Below are positions 1 to 11,359 of a DNA stretch of 64,000 nt, in pieces. Under the pieces are notes generated by a model. That model saw only the letters and a list, made by a program, of their open reading frames with translations, was not told where the DNA came from and did not search any database. The stretch covers positions 4,211,190-4,275,189 of the forward strand of contig NC_030987.1 in NCBI RefSeq assembly GCF_000149955.1, in the 5' to 3' direction. Positions within the stretch are counted from its first letter, which is position 1, and the number at the start of each line of letters is the position of its first letter. The stretch is from Fusarium oxysporum f. sp. lycopersici 4287 (Eukaryota; Ascomycota; Sordariomycetes; Hypocreales; Nectriaceae). The translations under genes were made by a program, and so were the position numbers.

Positions 1-491
1 GCTTCACTCCAGCCCGCTCTCCTCATTACCAACTCATCTAGTCTTCATACGTGTTTCCAACAGAACCATAGTAACATCAGGTAAAAAGAGGCCCATCTGC
101 ATACAAGCGGACCTATCAACTTGACTGTCTTGGAAAGCCGCAACTGGATCGAGGGTGTTCAGTTCCTTGTGGGACTGCATCTTGGATCACAGTCTAGAAG
201 CTCTCCTCAACTCCCGTGCATGCATGATCTGTTACGAGGCCCCTGCTTGACAAAAGAAACGAGACTGGAACATTGTCAAGTGTTGCGTGAGATTCGGAAG
301 TCTCCCGTGCTGAGCGCCGCGTATGCGCCTATAGATCTCATTGTGAAAGATAAGCCAAGCCCGTTTTCTACGCATCACCTACATAGTATCATCCCAGACA
401 TCCATCCAGTGACATGCACGGCACAGCAAACTTATGAATCACTTTAGGGGTATCTTGACTTGTAACAGTAACAAACACCATTTTCGGGATT
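1..491. other. Intergenic, 3' side of RSA4
   Basis: No supported gene. The longest plus-strand frame (121-447) begins at TTG and resembles no family I know. The stretch probably contains the 3' untranslated region of the RSA4 gene, which reads toward it from the right. Confidence 0.5.
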
Positions 492-2133
492 CTAATTCCG
501 CCACAGCCGAACGGCCTTGTCTTTACCACCGCTGCCAACCCTCTTTCCATCTGGTGCCCAATCCACCGCGTACACTTCGTCCTGGTGGCCGGGCAGATCC
601 ACGGCGAGTTTGTGAGAGGCCATTGACCACACCTTGAGTGTTGTGTCCTTAGATGCTGTTACGAGAAGGCGGGAGTCTGCTGAGAAGGCGCATTGGTAGA
701 CGGGAGCTACGTGGCCGCGGAGAGTGTTGATAAATTTGCCGTCCCTGTGATTGTTAGTATGTGAGAACGGGAGGGGAGTTTCGGAGGCTTACCTTGCACT
801 CCAGAGCTTGGTGTGGTTATCCCAGCCTGCACTGGCAATGAGAGATCCATCCGGTGAGAAAGTGACATGGTTCACTTGCTTCTGATGTCCCAACATACGC
901 GCAACAGGCTTTGTGCTCTGAGCTGGATCCCAGAGATACATAGTGAAATCATCACTAGCAGTAACCAACCGCTCAGCGATTCTCCCTTGAAACTTGGCAG
1001 CCTTCTCAAACCTCTCCTTGGCCTTACTTCTCTTTCCCTCCTCCGTATCAGGAACAGGTGTATGGTCGTAGAACCCAGTCCTCAAGACAAAATCTGTTGA
1101 GAGCGCAAGATGATTCACCCAGTGGACGTGAGATGACAAGGTGTGCACAAGGGTTCCCTTCTCAGCATTCCATACTCGGACCGTCTTGTCGTGACTGGCG
1201 CTGTATACGAGACCCTCGCCTCCCCAGCGCACACAGCTTACACTGCTCTTGTGGCCGGATAGGACATGCTCGGTCTTTCCTGTGTTGACAACCCAGATTC
1301 GGACTGTTGCATCTTTGCTTGCACTGGCTAACCGAGGTGTACCGTCTCTCCAGAGATGATAAGGCTCCCAGACGATATTGGTCACCCACTTCGAATGCCC
1401 TGTCCAGGGGTTTCCAACAGCCTTTCCAGTTTCTGGGTCCCAAAGTCGAACCGACTTATCCATACTTCCAGTAGCGAGACGTGCACCATCGGGAGACCAA
1501 GCAACTGCCAACACCCACCCACCATGGCCGGAGAGTGTGTACTTGGGTGTCCCAGTATCAGTATCCCATATCCGCGCTGTCTTATCTCCAGAACCTGTCG
1601 CTAGTCGATTACTGTTCTTGGGGCTGAATTGAGCTGCGAGAATTGCTTCGCCATGGCCGGGGATCTTATGGGACATGCGCGTTACGGGCTGGACCTTGAA
1701 GACGGCCTGTGGCTCGGCGCTAAGTGTGACAGTTGTTTCAAAGGGGTTCTCGATGCCATGGTTGCGGAGAAGCTGGAGGAGATCGGTAGGGTATTGGTCC
1801 ACGATGATATCGGTATCTGGGACGTGAATTCGGAATCGATATGGGAGAAATTCCTCTTTTTCCTAGGCAAGTCAGCAAAGCTCAACAAGTACACATTAGG
1901 CGACAAACCCTAGCAAGTAAAGTATTCAAAAGAAGCGACAAGTTCTTTTCTGAAGCATCCGCAAGAGGTACCTCAATCACATCTGCCATCTGCTTTCCAT
2001 CTCCATCCAAGAACCTCGCCTTGAACGAGCCAGCAGGCCCAGAAGCAATCGCTGTAACATCTTGTTGAATCTGAGAGCGCTCAAGCTCTTCTCTCTTCTG
2101 CCGTTTCGACGGCGGGGGTACAATTGTCGCCAT
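492..2133 (-). CDS. rsa4: Ribosome assembly protein 4 (Notchless/NLE1 WD40 protein)
   Basis: Exons in transcript order are 2133-1909, 1862-793 and 744-492, giving 515 residues. The introns are 46 and 48 bp, and the second carries a TACTAAC branch point. The N-terminal ~120 residues form the NLE ubiquitin-like domain. It is followed by WD40 repeats with GHG/GH...W-D signatures, ending in a last repeat close to the C-terminus (DKAVRLWRN). In yeast, Rsa4 binds pre-60S particles and its NLE domain engages the MIDAS domain of the AAA-ATPase Rea1/Mdn1 to strip assembly factors in the nucleolus and nucleoplasm. Domain order and length match the family, so the name is secure. The start is the first ATG and gives the usual lysine/arginine-rich N-terminus. 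Confidence 0.93.
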
Positions 2134-2557
2134 TTTGGTTATTTATCTTGATGCTTCACAAAGTCTGGATATTTGCAAAAGCGGGATGGTGGGGCAGATT
2201 TTTGGCAAAATCTTTAGAAATTTTGGCGGTGAGGAGCTGCAGTGCCTTGATCTGGGGGACAAAAAGGTTTAGTATAAGCTCGGGTGGCTGTTTTAATGAC
2301 TTGATTTTGGCATCCCTATATAAGGTCCATGATTTCTTACTCTCCAGGGGCCAGGCCCATTCTACCTAAATCTCTACTAACAATTTTGGCACACACCCCC
2401 ACATCAATCCGTTAACGACATGCCCTGCCAGGCCTGTCTTTTTTAAAAAGAAGTTCAAAAAAAAAAAAAAAACTACACGCAATACTGATCATTCTACGGA
2501 GTACAATGCTGATCATTTTACAAAGGCTCCTGATTCCCAAACGCCGTATTCTCCTTG
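2134..2557. promoter_or_regulatory. RSA4 promoter region and FAR1-like gene 3' end
   Basis: This 424-bp gap lies upstream of RSA4 and downstream of the zinc-finger gene, both on the minus strand. It contains a 14-16 nt A-run near 2458-2472. No gene is supported. Confidence 0.4.
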
Positions 2558-3874
2558 CTATTGAGTTTGTTGTCCACCTTGAGAAGTCCGCCCGCGCATC
2601 CTCTTATTAGCCGGAGCCACGTAATGCTGAAACTGCGGCATATCCATCGTTGGCACCGCAATTGCGGCCTGCTGAGGGTTCTGCGGGAGATACAGCTGTG
2701 ATTGCATCATGGCTTGAGCCTGAGCTTGAGCCTGCGCCTGCGCTTGTGCTTGGGCCTGTGCTTGGGCTTGTACTTGGGCTTGGGTGGTTTGTTGAGGCAG
2801 TTGTTGTTGTTGGATATGCTGATGCATTTGCTGCTGTTGCTGCTGTTGCTGCTGTTGCTGCTGCTGATGGTTCTGCTCCACCACTTGCTGTCGACGTTGT
2901 CTAGCCCGCTGCTTCTGCACGGAGGATTGCCTCTTTGTCTCTTCAATTTGTCGATGGCGCTTGTCTTGAGCTTCTTGCCTCTTTTGTCGTTGCAGATCCT
3001 CATTCTGAACAGCATAGATGGCTGCAACGCGGAGCTGAAGATGCGATAGCTGCGCAACACGATCCGGATGCGACATCTTGCGATACTCGCTCTTGAATTG
3101 ATGGAAAGTCTCGCCGGTCAGACGAAGAACTGCGTTGGAGACACCCGCGACCTGGATTGCAGCTTGAGTCTCCTGATCAGGTTGTGGCCCTTCGTCTTGC
3201 CAAGGCGTCAGGAGCGGCGTCGCAGCCGGATCCAAACTATGCTCACCTTCCAGGTCGTCCATCATATTCGTCTCATCCTCGCTCGCAGCTTCGGGCGTCG
3301 GTGGTTCGGGTGTACCGGGCTCGTGATTATGCTGATCGCACGTAATTGTCAGTACCCATCCCCCCATAGTCTTCCGATGAACCGCCTTTGCTTTCCAAGG
3401 ACAGTCCGTCTTCTTTGTCGTCGTCTTGTGTTTTGTCGCCATGCATCGATACGGCCTCCCGCCGCGATCGCAGACAAGATCGCATCGTACTATGTCGTTC
3501 CCCGGGACGTCGGCACCACCCACTTTGCCTCGATGGGATCTAGCTTTAACAATCTTGTAGCCTTCCTTTTCCATGCCGTCGCTGAGTTGTTTGAAAAGGT
3601 CTTCATAGCTGTTGTAGATGCCCGAATGGGGCACTTGGACGGTCTCGAGAATGCCAAACATGTCGCCGGATTCAAGAACGCGATCAACGCGTTTGGAGCT
3701 CAACGATGTGTGGATTTGGTGGTTGACCGGTGTCAGGCGTGGCCACGCGTAAGGCAGCGGGGACGTTGAGGAATTTCCGTGCGGCAAATTCTCGGCTGTT
3801 TTGGGGACTTGCGCTGTCGCTCCCTGCTCGTGTAACATGAGCTGACGACCCCTTGGATGATAACTTCCATGCAT
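2558..3874 (-). CDS. FAR1/WRKY-GCM1-like zinc-finger protein with polyQ tract
   Basis: Single open frame of 438 residues. Residues ~72-195 form a FAR1/WRKY-GCM1-type DNA-binding region: paired cysteines (CDLVC), a later RC and DCPWK, a Trp in GGWVL, and a terminal HNHEP. The same fold occurs at the N-terminus of MULE transposases, and fungi keep it in stand-alone regulators. An acidic linker follows, then a basic Arg/Lys/Gln-rich helix that may form a coiled coil, a polyglutamine run and a long Gln-Ala alternation. No transposase catalytic domain is present. The role as a transcription regulator is inferred from the domain only. The Met at residue 72 (MFGILETVQ) is a plausible alternative start because the preceding residues look low in conservation. 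Confidence 0.7.
   Translation of the reverse strand: MHGSYHPRGRQLMLHEQGATAQVPKTAENLPHGNSSTSPLPYAWPRLTPVNHQIHTSLSSKRVDRVLESGDMFGILETVQVPHSGIYNSYEDLFKQLSDGMEKEGYKIVKARSHRGKVGGADVPGNDIVRCDLVCDRGGRPYRCMATKHKTTTKKTDCPWKAKAVHRKTMGGWVLTITCDQHNHEPGTPEPPTPEAASEDETNMMDDLEGEHSLDPAATPLLTPWQDEGPQPDQETQAAIQVAGVSNAVLRLTGETFHQFKSEYRKMSHPDRVAQLSHLQLRVAAIYAVQNEDLQRQKRQEAQDKRHRQIEETKRQSSVQKQRARQRRQQVVEQNHQQQQQQQQQQQQQMHQHIQQQQLPQQTTQAQVQAQAQAQAQAQAQAQAQAQAMMQSQLYLPQNPQQAAIAVPTMDMPQFQHYVAPANKRMRGRTSQGGQQTQ
2706..2870. repeat. Coding microsatellite: (Gln-Ala)n and polyGln
   Basis: Two in-frame simple-sequence tracts within the FAR1-like gene. One is hexanucleotide-like and encodes about ten Gln-Ala pairs (roughly 2706-2785). 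The other is a CAG/CAA-rich run encoding about 11-12 glutamines (roughly 2829-2868). Codons within the tracts vary, which argues for tracts maintained as protein rather than fresh slippage only. Confidence 0.85.
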
Positions 3875-4073
3875 CCTGCCATGTATGATATCTTGTCTCT
3901 ACTGTTTTGTTAACGTTGGGCATGAAACACCCAATTACCAAGTTGGGAACTCACCCATTACTGACCTTTATTTTCCCGAACCTTGGTTGAGCCGCAACGT
4001 GCACTGTATTCTGGGCCCAGGCAGTATCTAAGGCATTCAGGTTTCAAAAGTTCACATATGCGCCAGGTCTTTC

Positions 4074-4121
4074 CTTTATTTCTTGCTTTATTTCTAGCTT
4101 TATTTCTAGCTTTATTTCTTG
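4074..4121. repeat. Tandem repeat, 4 x 12 bp
   Basis: Four consecutive copies of CTTTATTTCTWG at 4074-4085, 4086-4097, 4098-4109 and 4110-4121. Only the W position differs between copies. It lies in non-coding DNA. Confidence 0.85.
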
Positions 4122-4516
4122 CAACGTAGCCAAAAGAAATCATGATGCATCATTACAAGTCGAAAGATTTACTTTCAGATGGCTTTTGTTTTTTTTTTGT
4201 GAGAATTGAGTTGGTGGTGAAGCTTATATGAGGAGGGCACCAATGCCAGCTCATGCTCACGATGCTTTCAATGCTGCGATCTGCTATCATAATTATTTGA
4301 CCGAAAGACCGAATCTATGAGTACCTTCGGGGCAGCCTCTGGTATTTGAACTGCTCTTGGTGTATCTGTCCTGACTTCTCGGTAGCCTGCTCAGCTCGTT
4401 CGGCAATCAGTCTCCAGGAACCACGGGTCCGAGTTTTATTTATCTCCAGGGTATCTTCTGTTTATCATGATATTTGCTATCTAGTCCCATTGGCTGATAC
4501 TAATATATCCAATGAT

Positions 4517-4645
4517 AGCAGATCAATTTCTTTGATACGGATAAAGGTGATAAAGTGAGTGGACTGAAGTGTCAAGCTAGGTCCGGGTAACAATTATCCA
4601 ATCTGCCCCGGATTCTAAACACCCACTACCCCAGATTATCCCTGA
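4517..4645 (+). repeat. Dispersed repeat, copy 1
   Basis: Direct-orientation partner of 7033-7160. Shared landmarks in order are AGCAG, GATACGG, GATAAA, GGTCCGGGTA, TATCCAATCTGCCCCGGATT and CCCAGATTATCCCTGA. Copies differ by scattered substitutions and small indels, so they are old. This could be the ends or solo fragments of a mobile element. Confidence 0.7.
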
Positions 4646-7032
4646 GAACCTATGATACAATGTCGAGTCTTAGGATTCGTGAATGCATGGATTTTAAGTG
4701 ATCTTTTAAAAGTCTGCTGAGACTAACAGCGAAGCCTATCCTAGACTTGCAACCTGCAGCCTTTGGTATGACCTTTCCTGAGGGTTAATCCTTGCTCCTG
4801 ATGCCAGAAACTCCTATGCTGATTTCTTATGAGGGTGCTATAAAATCGACCTTCTCTTTCAATGCATCTTCCTCGGCCTGTCTAGCAACTCCGATCACGG
4901 TCGACTTCTTAGCTGCAAGCCAGAAGAGTCAGAAATCTTCCTGCTCTACAACATCCTTATCAACACCTGGACGCTAGAGCCTGTACGATTCCTAATGACC
5001 ATTCTGGTTACCATCTCCAAATCACGATCCGAGGCCGAGACAGCTTTGTCGAGCCGCTGGCCCTCTGAGGGAAAAAACCCCGTCGCGAATAACCCAACCG
5101 AGCTTCACGACGCCGACGACTAGCTATACCTGGAGGCCTCTCACTAAAGTGCCATAATATCGGCATGTTCTTTGCTTTCGATCGTAACGGGGATATCCAG
5201 TCTAGACTATGCGAGAGAAGACCACACTAGAACTGGCTTACTTTTAACGGTCTTTGAATCGACGTTGCACTTCTTGGCTGGGGCTTCAGGGTCACCATTT
5301 TCTTCAGGCCCGCTGGGCCATTACTTGGCCAGATAGTGGTTAGCGAGGTATGAATGGTAACGAGATATTCATATCATCCTGTACTGCTATTAGCCTCCCT
5401 GTATGTCAACGCCAAGCAAGTTTCTTCTTCATGCCCCAGTGCAAGACCGAGAACACAATGAAAAAAAGAGATCGGGACGCTCTCTGGAGGCAGTGTAATA
5501 CCAGAAGCATCCCTTGAGTTCCAAAAAGTGTACACATGGAATGACCCCGCCGCAGCGCAAGCCAAACCCTTACCCACGACCAGCTCGAGCAAGCAGGTCT
5601 ATATAAAGCCGAAACAAAAAAGTTAAACCCCCAGGCTAGCCCGAGTATAGACCCCTATACTGAAGAGAAAAGAAAAGAAGAGGAAGAAATATGAGGGATG
5701 GAGCGGTTTTATAATGGCGGGCATTCAGGTTCTGCCTCAGGTGCTTGAAGGCCACAATACTCCGGGAGCGACTGCCTGATGGGTAGAAGCCCACCATATT
5801 TGGCAAGAAGTAGATGAACCACGCCTCGTTTGAGCGCTCTCTTTCCTTGAGAAGCAGAGGGAATTGTTTTCAAAGGCAGCAGTGAACGGAGGACCAGTAG
5901 CGTTCGGCAATCTTGGGGCACTGGTCGGGGTGCTCTTGCCGCCAGCACCGCATTCTTGGGTGGCCACCAGAAATGCAGATATCGTGATGTGCCTTCCTTA
6001 ACCTGAGGTAACTATCTACCTTAGGTACAGCAGAGAAACTGAAAACGCAAGGTGAGGCAGGCAAGGTAGGCCTAGCCAGGCAGGTACTGTACTGAAGTCT
6101 TGGACTTGCCCCTGATAGAAGTATTCGACATGTCAAGGATCAGAGAGTTGAGATATTGAGATTCACTATCAATTTGCTGGAGATGATGCAAAAAGATGTT
6201 GGAAGTAGAAAACGATGGAGCTCAAGGTCGTCAGGCCACCAAGATACCAATGCTCAGGTGAATTGGAAAGAGATAAAACCTTACTGGTTGTGATGGACTA
6301 TAGCAAGGATTACACAAACGATGATTTAGTAGCCAACGGCCCGGCGGCACAGGTTGTAGCTCAACGGCGAATAGGGGTGGACTAAGGTAATCCGTGAAGT
6401 TTCAACGGAATCTTATTAACAAAGCAAGAGTAAAGCATAATTTCCAAAATAAGGTACCTATTTCTTCGATCGCATCTTCTGTCGGACTGAGGTATGGACA
6501 TGCCAGTACAGCAATGAACGACATACATGACTTATTTAGGCATGGTCGGGGATTCATGCGGTGAAAGCGTCAAATCAATGAGATGCCAAAGAACGACACT
6601 TGCACGCTTGTTAGATTATGGGGAAATAGAATGAGCAAGGTAAAAGAAAAACCAACAGGATAATGGTTCGAGCTTGTGACCTTCAGGTTTATGTATGTGA
6701 GGGCAAAAAAGTATTTGAACTTTTGTTCCGATAGACCATTTCAGTGCAGAGGCCTTCGCCCGTAGGCACTAGAGTCATTGCAAACCTGCTATATATGTTT
6801 ATCATTTAAACCCTGATGATAAATTACCTTATGTTTTCTTCTATCCCTCTTGCCTGCGTACCTAAGTTAGGTAATTCTTCCTGCTTTCTTTATTCCCTGA
6901 TGTATTTAATTATATAGCTAGGTAAAATGCAAACTTCCCTTAGTCTAATAATACCTCGAGATTGCTTTTCTATCACAAGCTGTCGGCTGGCAGGCTCAGG
7001 TCATTTGGCAATCAGGTCATTGCCTACCCAAC

Positions 7033-7160
7033 AGCAGTAGATCATTTTCCCTGATACGGGTAAAGCTGATAAACAGAGTTTCCTGAAACGTCTGGGTCCG
7101 GGTAGCAGTTATCCAATCTGCCCCGGATTCCAAACACCAACTACCCCAGATTATCCCTGA
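7033..7160 (+). repeat. Dispersed repeat, copy 2
   Basis: Second copy of the element at 4517-4645, in the same orientation and about 2.5 kb downstream. The right-hand ~60 bp are nearly identical; the left half is more diverged. It ends about 270 bp before the nitroalkane oxidase start. Confidence 0.7.
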
Positions 7161-7426
7161 TCTTCAGAATACTAGTTCGCATCTACCATTGCTAGCTTCA
7201 ATTCTACATGATAGCAAGATATGATCAGCCCATCCACGAGCGGGGGAAGTGGTCGGGTAACAGTTAACCAGCTTCACATTGTCAGGTACAGGGTATATTG
7301 ATAAGAGGCTGTTATAGAGGAATTGTTATATAAACTGACAAGAGTCTCTACATCTGGAGAGAAATTTGTTCGTGATACATAACTACTCAGTATTCTCTTA
7401 ATTACACTTTCCAGTGCTTGTAAACA

Positions 7427-8797
7427 ATGGTTGACTTCAAACTTTCTCCCTCTCAACTCGAAGCCCGACGACATGCTCAGGCCTTCGCAAACACTGTCCT
7501 TACCAAAGCCTCAGCAGAGTACAGCACCCAGAAAGACCAGCTCTCTCGCTTTCAAGCTACCAGACCCTTTTATAGGGAGGCTGTTCGTCATGGCTTGATC
7601 AAAGCTCAAGTTCCCATTCCTCTTGGTGGAACTATGGAGAGTCTAGTTCACGAGAGCATTATCCTTGAGGAGCTCTTTGCAGTTGAACCAGCTACTTCAA
7701 TCACCATTGTTGCTACTGCACTTGGTCTGATGCCCGTGATTCTTTGCGATTCGCCTTCCCTGCAGGAGAAGTTGTTGAAGCCTTTTATTTCCGGCGAGGG
7801 TGAACCTCTGGCCAGTTTGATGCACTCTGAGCCCAATGGAACGGCGAATTGGCTACAGAAGGGCGGACCAGGTCTTCAGACGACAGTTAGAAAGGTTGGA
7901 AATGAGTGGATCATCAATGGTGAAAAGGTTTGTACACGTCATCCCCAAACACTCGAGGATATACTTACACATGTTTAGCTCTGGCCCTCCAACAGTGGTG
8001 GCTGGGACTATAAAGGGGCTGATCTTGCATGCGTCGTCTGCAGAGTCTCAGACGATCCATCCAAGCCCCAAGATCCCAACGTCGATCCAGCAACCCAAAT
8101 TGCTGTGCTATTGGTAACTCGAGAGACCATCGCCAATAACAAGAAGGACGCCTATCAGATCCTGGGTGAACCTGAACTTGCAGGCCATATCACCACCTCT
8201 GGTCCTCACACTCGCTTCACGGAGTTCCGTGTTCCTCATGAGAACCTTCTTTGCACCCCTGGTCTCAAAGCTCAAGGTCTAGTCGAGACAGCCTTTGCCA
8301 TGTCAGCTGCTCTTGTTGGCGCCATGGCGATAGGAACTGCCCGCGCCGCATTCGAAGAAGCTCTCGCCTTTGCCAAGTCAGACACTCGCGGTGGCTTCAA
8401 GCCTATCATAGAGCATCAGAGTGTAGCTGATAAGCTCATCGACTGCAAGATTCGTCTTGAGACTAGTCGTCTTCTAGTGTGGAAGGCAGTGACCACCCTT
8501 GAGGATGAGGCTCTTGAATGGAAGGTCAAGCTCGAGATGGCTATGCAAACCAAGATCTACACTACCGATGTTGCTGTTGAGTGTGTCATCGATGCTATGA
8601 AGGCTGTTGGCATGAAGTCATATGCAAAGGACATGTCTTTCCCTAGGTTGTTGAATGAGGTTATGTGCTATCCGTTGTTTGATGGAGGAAATATTGGTCT
8701 GAGACGACGACAGATGCAACGTGTAATGGCTTTGGAGGACTATGAACCCTGGGCAGCTACTTATGGATCTTCCAAGGTTGATAAATCTCGCCTGTGA
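7427..8797 (+). CDS. nao: Nitroalkane oxidase (EC 1.7.3.1)
   Basis: Exons 7427-7927 and 7979-8797 (51-bp intron) give 439 residues, the length of the characterised Fusarium oxysporum enzyme, which this protein matches almost throughout as I remember it. The flavoprotein belongs to the acyl-CoA dehydrogenase superfamily and oxidises neutral primary or secondary nitroalkanes to aldehydes or ketones with release of nitrite and H2O2. The active-site base Asp402 (PLFDGG), Arg409 (GLRRRQ) and Ser276 (AFAMSAA) fall exactly at the published numbers. The FAD-binding loop (NGEKLWPSNSGG) spans the splice junction. There is no signal peptide or membrane segment. The neighbour downstream is a dead MFS transporter, so no pathway partner is visible. 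Confidence 0.95.
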
Positions 8798-9982
8798 TGG
8801 TGTCCAAATAATCATACATAAGAATCTGAAAGCAAGTTTAATGTAGTCCTGTTCCTTACGGAAGCCATCATAGTTTTCTAGATGACGTTACCGATCGAAG
8901 TGCTGCTTTTATAAATTATTAAAAACCTATCTAAACTGATTTATAAAGCTATCGAAGTGCTCTTTGTCTCATCCCAAATGTCGTAAAGCTATCACTGGGC
9001 GTTGAACCGACACTCCTCGCGTTATCGGCCACAGGGTACATGTAGCGGCCAGTCTGGATGCTTATAGGCCATTCGGCCTTTTTGATCGCCCAGACTACTC
9101 TACTCTAATCATCCTTGTCTGATCTCATGTCCTGCACCAAAGTAAGGTGCCATAGGTGGCTATCAATATCACCACGACCACCACCATGAACCCATGTTAC
9201 GAAAGAGTCTTGCTACCATCTGATTCTTTGACGTGCATCCCAAAGGCCGAGGTGTTGAGGAGCACTGATACAAAGAACATTGCCAGCTTCGTTCGACGGG
9301 CCGCTCTCCCTGATTGAGCGATGCCACCCTCCCTAAGAGGAAGCTGCGAATACTGACCAATAGATACCTATTTAAGGCGCTGTATGAAAGAAAGGGCGCA
9401 AGTAGTGGACAAGGATAGCAGTCCCATATTGGCTTTGCTGTGGACGGCAATGCACTGAGGATAAGACAGTTTAGATGTAGCTAGCCAAGGTTTCGTGATA
9501 CCTGAAGCCATCGAGGTCGTTCCTCCGGCATAATGAAATGTATTCCAAGGAGGTCTGGAGCAAAAGATAGTAGCACGGGACAAGAGTGGACTTGCACAAG
9601 CTAAGAGCATCACGAATCGTTTAATTCATCAACGACTGGCTACACTGTCTTCTATCTGTAGTGGTACCTTGCGTCTAGAAAGCCTCATCCTCATTCATCA
9701 TTGAAGAGAAGTGTTAAAAAGTCTACTGCTCACATTAATTGGAACGTGCTTATTTCATTCTGACTTCCTGTTTCGGTAACTTGATCTTAGACATACGAGA
9801 CCACTCAAACCTCAATTTACAACAGCATCCATTACACTCATGCTCAGGGTCAGGCTCCAGCGGAAACTACTTCTGGTTGGCTTGCTCTATTTTATTATTC
9901 ATTTATTAATTTGGTGTAGTTATAGAGCTAGAAGATGCACCTCTGCTCGGGTCAGACATTCTCTGGTAGGTAACATGTTCGT
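8798..9982. other. Intergenic, no supported gene
   Basis: A 1.2-kb stretch between nitroalkane oxidase and the transporter remnant. A minus-strand frame around 9169-9613 is open in two pieces but resembles no family I recognise. The N-terminal exons of the MFS remnant, if they survive, would lie at its right end, but I cannot identify them. Confidence 0.45.
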
Positions 9983-11095
9983 ATGATAGATTTGACCCTG
10001 ATGTTCCTGGCAGCCATCATTGTTGCGCTGCCCATTCGTCGCACAGCTGATTATCGAGGTCAACGGGGTGTGTTCATGGTTGTTTTGGCGGGCATCTTGA
10101 TGAGCCTCACTTGGACTCTCATCGTTTGTAAGCATTCAATTGTAGGCATGCACAGTATCCTGGGGCTGACAGCGTAATAGTTACTAGTTCTGTACTCCCC
10201 ATTAAACTGGTGTGGGCTTCTGCTCTATTCCTAATCGTGAGAGGAGAAAGATACGCGGCAGAGATGTAACTTGTTGCTATGATTACAAAAACATGCACCG
10301 AGGAGACAAGGTAACCTTCAGCCCTTGAATGACCAGAAGGGAGAGCTTACGTTTATAGGACTCGAGGCCTCTACTACTTCTACTCGTGTTTCATCCTTAG
10401 TGAGTTGGTAGGCCCTCTGGTTGCTTCCGCTGCTGCTGACATTTCACCAAGGCTTCCCTTCCTCATGAGCTATGTCTTGCTATTGTTGACCTTTCCGCTC
10501 CTTTTGATTATGCCAAAGGATCATATAGTCCCATCCCCGGCGACCATTGACTCAAGTGAAGACCCGCCAACGTCGCAGGAGCAAGGTCATAGTATCCTGT
10601 GGGAAGTTCTCCATGCGTCCTTCGATCAAATCCATCTTCTCCGCTTCATACCCTCGTGTCACAATATGTGCCTGGAGGCGGTAGGATTTCTTATCAGCAA
10701 CTTTCGAGGCATCTCACTCCGCGCTCTGGTACAGTATGCATCCTCTCGTTTTGATTGGAAGCTTTCGAGGACAAGTTTGGCAGCACACGAATTTAACGCC
10801 TAGACTAATACGCGAACCAGACAAATACTCTCATTAGCGAAGTAGCTCTTGTCAACTTGGCCTTATTCTCTTTCATCATGCCTGCTCTGTTACACATCGT
10901 CAGCAAATACTTGGGGCCTACACCCCAGGTCCCGAATCTTGGAATTGTGAGGGCTAGCTTCTTGGGGCCACTCTGGCTTGCCTTTGCCATAAACTCGGGA
11001 TTTTCACAATTTCTTGTTACTTTAGATGAGCACTACATTGCCTTGAAAGAAGTCACGAGTAATGTCAACATGAGAATACAAAGTTATAGATAGTG
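9983..11095 (+). pseudogene. Degenerate MFS transporter
   Basis: Fungal major-facilitator pieces can be chained by splice signals: 9983-10127 (two hydrophobic helices), 10181-10310, 10359-~10776 and ~10827-11095. The second piece reads VLPIKLVWASALFL...MITKTCTEETR and the third SELVGPLVASAAADISPRLPF, both typical of plasma-membrane fungal MFS pumps. Damage is visible. In the second piece the frame is interrupted by TAA at 10267-10269, where TTA would restore it. Around 10777-10826 no donor/acceptor pair keeps phase. The N-terminus and the last helices are missing. No residual transport function is expected. A non-standard splice pattern could rescue part of it, but not the in-frame stop. Confidence 0.75.
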
Positions 11096-11359
11096 CGTAG
11101 ATGAAGTATCAACGATTTCTCGTGCAGTTACTCGATATCCGGCATGATGGTGCTTTCCCTGGCTGCTCCTTCCCAAAACTCGCTCAGGGTCTTGAGGTTC
11201 CTCACCACCAACGCAGGAAGGTACCGCCAGTTCTACGCAACACATTTTTTCCAAGTGATTTTTCCAATTTTTACTCTAAATCACAAAAAGATCACCGCAC
11301 TTCCTGTCTACACCCATCTAGACATTACCCTTTGCTGACCACAGCGGATCGATCGCAAC

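Larger units (their letters stand above)
3875..7426. other. Gene-poor 3.5-kb region with degenerate repeats
   Basis: No convincing coding sequence on either strand; open frames are short, lack family resemblance and often start at non-ATG codons. It contains a 4 x 12-bp tandem array (4074-4121) and two diverged copies of a ~129-bp repeat (4517-4645 and 7033-7160). The interval may be the remains of one or more transposable elements. I cannot recognise a transposase or matching terminal inverted repeats. Confidence 0.5.

Noticed and set aside
3875..7426. Possible intact transposon in the gene-poor region
   Set aside because: No transposase frame, terminal inverted repeats, target-site duplication or known Fusarium mimp ends could be recognised.
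9169..9613. Minus-strand frames between nitroalkane oxidase and the MFS remnant
   Set aside because: Two overlapping pieces in different frames without recognisable domain, splice logic or codon pattern.
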